This document shows, one piece after another, positions 6,712 through 9,002 of a DNA stretch of 9,002 nt. This DNA comes from an uncultured bacterium. GTDB lineage: Bacteria; Actinomycetota; Coriobacteriia; Coriobacteriales; Coriobacteriaceae. Numbering within the stretch: position 1 is the first letter of the stretch; each line of letters starts with the position of its first letter. A model generated the notes under the pieces. It was not told the origin of the DNA, did no database searches, and saw only the letters and a list, made by a program, of their open reading frames with translations. The stretch lies in the NCBI GenBank assembly GCA_905215195.1, contig CAJMPF010000057.1, positions 1-9,002 of the forward strand. The letters are read 5' to 3'. A program made the translations under genes and the position numbers.

Positions 6712-6964
6712 ATCTCCTCCTTCATTCCTTTTCCCATCTATCCAGCTGGCACCATAAATGTATGAGGTTGCTCAGCGGTGGTCGGCCAACCATCGCCATC
6801 GTGTCGCTTTTCACCTATGAACGGCAGCTAAAGTGACGTTATTAATCAATCTGATATTTAAAATTGATGTTATTTATCAATTACATACGTCTTTTAACTT
6901 TTCCGCAACACAACAAGGAACCTGCCTTAGCCTTATATAAAAACCAGCAGGACAGGAGACAGAC
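6712..6964. promoter_or_regulatory. Divergent control region between the arc operon and the second deiminase
   Basis: This 253-bp gap must hold the promoters for both directions. The AT-rich core at about 6838-6900 contrasts with the rest. On the + strand the TTATATAA at 6933-6940 is a plausible -10 for the second deiminase, with no good -35 at proper spacing, which suggests an activator; its ribosome binding site CAGGAG is at 6953-6958, 6 nt before the ATG. I could not place a convincing -10/-35 pair for the minus-strand operon. No ArgR/AhrC-type box (TGAAT...ATTCA) is evident. Confidence 0.7.
6838..6882. promoter_or_regulatory. Candidate operator: repeated ATCAAT/ATTGAT half-sites
   Basis: GTTATTAATCAAT (6838-6850) and GTTATTTATCAAT (6869-6881) are direct repeats with one mismatch, 31 bp apart start to start, about three helical turns. 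The second lies in a perfect inverted repeat AATTGAT-N7-ATCAATT (6862-6868 and 6876-6882). Half-sites therefore occur at 6845 (ATCAAT), 6863 (ATTGAT) and 6876 (ATCAAT). Their position between divergent transcripts, upstream of the putative -10 at 6933, suits an operator or activator site. The XRE-type regulator encoded nearby is the obvious candidate ligand, but this is inference. Confidence 0.5.
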
Positions 6965-8215
6965 ATGCAAGGCGTACACATAACAAATGAAATCGGTCAT
7001 TTAAAAGCCGTACTTGTCCATCGACCAGGAACTGAAACACAAAACTACCCTGATGCCGACTTCAGCCAAGTTTTCTCCCTGCGAAAATGGAGCGGTCGTT
7101 TTGACCTCGACAAAGCAATATATGAGCACGATTCCATGGTTCAATTGCTTGAGAAGCATGGCGTAGAAACCATTGAAATTAGGGACCTTCTCGAAGACTC
7201 ACTTGAAACTGAGCCCCAATCACTTAAATGTTTTATTGATGACTACCTCCGTTGCAGTGGGGCAACAGGCAGAGAGTTCCTCGAGACAATAACCCAGCTG
7301 TTTGAGAACGCTAAGAACACCCAGGAATTGGTGAATATAGTACTTAACGGCATTCGCTTTGGAGACACTGAGCTATGTTCAAACCAGTCGGAAACACTAC
7401 GGGCGCTCGTGCACGAGCAATTTGACCCCGCCTCGCTCTTGGTCAATCCCCTCAACACGCTTTTTTTCACTCGTGATCCTGCTGTGGTAGTCGGAGACGG
7501 CATCATCCTAAATCATATGTATTGGCCTGAGCGTGATCGTGAGGTCGCCTTATACCGGCAGATATTCACCCACCACAAGATCATGGGAGAAACCCCGGTA
7601 TGTGATTTGAACAGGAGTAGTTACCATATCGAAGGCGGAGACATTCTTGTTATCAGTGCTAAGACATTATTAGTTGGAATCTCTGACCGAACTGAACCCG
7701 CCGCCGTCGAGTCACTTGCCAAAGAGCTCCTGACCTCAAATAAATTCCAGACCACCGAGCTAATTGCGATTCGAGTCCCCTCTGACGGGCTGCGTATCCA
7801 CCTCGATACGTTCATAAGTAGAATTGATCACGACGCGTTCCTCATCGATCGTGAGATATGCAATGCCGTTGATGCATACAGCATTCAACTAAAACGATCC
7901 GGAAAGGGCCTTACGATCACTCCTATCGATCGCACGATTCCGGAAATACTCTCTGCAGCCTGTTGCGAACCAATAAAAGTAATTGACTGCGGAGGCGGGA
8001 ATCAAACCGCCTACGAAAGAGAGCGCCGGAACAACGCAACGTCTATCCTTGCGCTCTCGCCAGGAAAACTATGCGTATATGAAGAAAACGTTTGGACCAA
8101 CGAAGCGCTTGAGAAAGCAGGAATGGAATTATTCCCGTTATCCATTGACGAGCTCACCAAAGGCTATGGTGGCACAAACTGTCTATGCCTCCCTCTGTGG
8201 CGAGAGGATCTATAG
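6965..8215 (+). CDS. Second, divergent arginine deiminase paralogue
   Basis: A 416-residue guanidine-modifying hydrolase of the arginine deiminase family. It is alignable end to end with the operon's ArcA but clearly diverged, so an old duplication or separate acquisition is likelier than a recent copy. Catalytic residues are all present: Asp171 in FFTRDP, Glu223 in YHIEGGD, His279 and Asp281 in RIHLDT, Cys406 in GGTNCLCLP. The carboxylate-binding arginines are kept (Arg190 in YWPERDRE, Arg242 in SDRTE). Two substrate-site positions differ: the gate arginine five residues before Cys is Tyr401, and the usual Asn before FTRD is Thr165. Expected reaction is arginine to citrulline, but altered affinity or substrate is possible. 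It starts at an ATG with CAGGAG 6 nt upstream, is transcribed away from the arc operon, and ends 2 nt before a regulator gene, so the two are co-transcribed. Composition is among the most AT-rich in the window. Confidence 0.9.
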   Translation: MQGVHITNEIGHLKAVLVHRPGTETQNYPDADFSQVFSLRKWSGRFDLDKAIYEHDSMVQLLEKHGVETIEIRDLLEDSLETEPQSLKCFIDDYLRCSGATGREFLETITQLFENAKNTQELVNIVLNGIRFGDTELCSNQSETLRALVHEQFDPASLLVNPLNTLFFTRDPAVVVGDGIILNHMYWPERDREVALYRQIFTHHKIMGETPVCDLNRSSYHIEGGDILVISAKTLLVGISDRTEPAAVESLAKELLTSNKFQTTELIAIRVPSDGLRIHLDTFISRIDHDAFLIDREICNAVDAYSIQLKRSGKGLTITPIDRTIPEILSAACCEPIKVIDCGGGNQTAYERERRNNATSILALSPGKLCVYEENVWTNEALEKAGMELFPLSIDELTKGYGGTNCLCLPLWREDL

Positions 8216-8217
8216 CC

Positions 8218-8874
8218 ATGGGCTTCGGGGCAAATATTCGTAAACTCCGCACCATGGAGCATCTTGGTCAGGCGCAACTTGCAGAGATGTTGGGGGTATC
8301 TAAAGAGACCGTTTGTCGTTGGGAAAAAAGTCGGTATGCCCCCCGTGAGCGCCATATTGAAAAGTTACAAGCGCTCTTCGGTTGCACCCGCGATGAACTT
8401 GTTGGCGAGGAAAACGGTTTGGCCGTAAAGCTCGCAAATAAAAGAATCGTCACCGACGAAGACCCTGCTATCCACGAAATGGAGGGCGCATTTCCCGTCA
8501 TCGATATCGAATCGCAAAAGCGCCGCATCACGCACAGCCAACAAAATGCTTGCGCGCCTGTAGATGTAGCCAAGCGTCACCCACATAGCGTTTTCGTTAA
8601 AATCAAAGGTGACGAAATATCCCGCATTTACCCTCCCGGCAGCTTACTACTTGTCGATACCACCGCAAAGCCTTGGAACGGCTGTGCTGTATTGGCGCTC
8701 GCAGACGGTAAAACACCGGTAATTAGGCGATTTGCAGAAGGAAACGACATGATTGTGCTGTCGTCCCATTCATATGCAACAGCAAGTCCGGATCTGATGT
8801 TTAACAAACGGAGGATTAGAATCATAGGAGTCGTCGTTTGGTATCAAGCGAGCCACGATCACACGCTTAATTAA
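8218..8874 (+). CDS. XRE-family regulator with LexA/S24-like C-terminal domain lacking the protease dyad
   Basis: A 218-residue DNA-binding regulator. Residues 5-63 form a helix-turn-helix of the XRE/Cro type (IRKLR, QAQLAEMLGVSKETVCRWE, then an EKLQALFGCTRDELV tail). Residues ~122-210 resemble the LexA/CI C-terminal fold: VKIKGDEI...PPGSLLLVD...NGCAVLAL...PVIRRF. In LexA the serine sits in GxS and the lysine in VKRL; here these positions are Glu133 (GDE) and Arg170 (IRR). No Ala-Gly or Cys-Gly cleavage pair lies in the linker. It is therefore unlikely to cleave itself and probably works as a dimer or ligand sensor. I chose the ATG at 8218 because it begins just before the HTH and has GAGAGG 10 nt upstream; an ATG at 8185 would overlap the deiminase gene. 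The stop-to-start gap is 2 nt, so it is coupled to the deiminase and likely controls it and the divergent arc operon. Confidence 0.85.
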   Translation: MGFGANIRKLRTMEHLGQAQLAEMLGVSKETVCRWEKSRYAPRERHIEKLQALFGCTRDELVGEENGLAVKLANKRIVTDEDPAIHEMEGAFPVIDIESQKRRITHSQQNACAPVDVAKRHPHSVFVKIKGDEISRIYPPGSLLLVDTTAKPWNGCAVLALADGKTPVIRRFAEGNDMIVLSSHSYATASPDLMFNKRRIRIIGVVVWYQASHDHTLN

Positions 8875-8934
8875 ATCGACTTTCCCAAAAACGACCGTAC
8901 CGCACAGACAGCTCAAAGCCCCAGCCCAAATGAA

Positions 8935-9002
8935 CTACTTTTTGGCGGCTTTACGCTCGTCGCGGATGCGGGCGCGGTCCATGGCCGCCTCGACGGCCGA
9001 GA
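8935..9002 (-). CDS. C-terminal end of an unidentified minus-strand gene (partial)
   Basis: Reading in from the right edge, the minus strand is open for 22 codons and ends at TAG (8935-8937). The tail is SAVEAAMDRARIRDERKAAKK, helical and basic. Codon choice is strongly GC-rich like the first gene and queA, which supports real coding and marks the return of background composition after the arc block. Too short to identify. It converges on the regulator gene across a 60-bp gap in which I see no hairpin. Confidence 0.55.
   Translation of the reverse strand, partial: SAVEAAMDRARIRDERKAAKK

Noticed and set aside
6862..6882. FNR/CRP-type site in the divergent control region
   Set aside because: The TTGAT and ATCAA arms are present, but the spacer is 7 nt, not the 4 nt of an FNR box.
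8185..8217. Upstream ATG (8185) as the regulator start
   Set aside because: It would overlap the deiminase by 31 bp and add 11 residues before the HTH without a clear binding site; the ATG at 8218 fits better.

Overview
The window looks like the chromosome of a GC-rich gut Coriobacteriia-type actinobacterium (Collinsella or a near relative). This is inference from QueA-like protein character, GC-rich flanking genes and the style of the intergenic repeats; no database was searched. It holds six complete genes, two edge-truncated genes and one dense patch of inverted repeats.

Layout. (1) Positions 1-1242, + strand: the 3' part of a long alanine/glutamate-rich coiled-coil gene ending in one C-terminal membrane anchor. 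Its frame is open to the window edge, so the true start lies upstream. (2) Positions 1243-1607 hold no gene I can support. They hold a 19-bp perfect inverted repeat, two degenerate tandem copies of a ~27-nt unit, a ~99-bp long hairpin and a 13-bp perfect hairpin touching the queA stop codon. (3) queA (tRNA queuosine synthesis), minus strand, with a strong hairpin just before its ribosome binding site. (4) A minus-strand arginine deiminase operon in the order transporter (YfcC/ArcD-type), arginine deiminase (arcA), ornithine carbamoyltransferase (arcB). Gaps are 28 and 32 nt. No carbamate kinase gene (arcC) is present. (5) A 253-bp AT-rich divergent control region with ATTGAT/ATCAAT half-sites. 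(6) On the + strand, a second, divergent arginine deiminase paralogue, followed 2 nt later by an XRE-type regulator with a LexA/S24-like C-terminal domain. (7) The last 68 bp hold the C-terminus of an unidentified minus-strand gene.

How it works together. The transporter should import arginine (probably against ornithine), ArcA makes citrulline plus ammonia, and ArcB makes carbamoyl phosphate plus ornithine. ATP recovery would need a carbamate kinase encoded elsewhere. The divergent deiminase-regulator pair faces the operon across a shared control region, so the regulator is the best local candidate for controlling both directions.

Most interesting points: the second deiminase keeps all catalytic residues but replaces the active-site gate arginine with tyrosine; the ArcB-like enzyme departs from the family at two active-site loops; the S24-like regulator lacks both residues of the protease dyad and any obvious self-cleavage site; and the arc block is clearly less GC-rich than the genes on either side, suggesting an acquired metabolic island.
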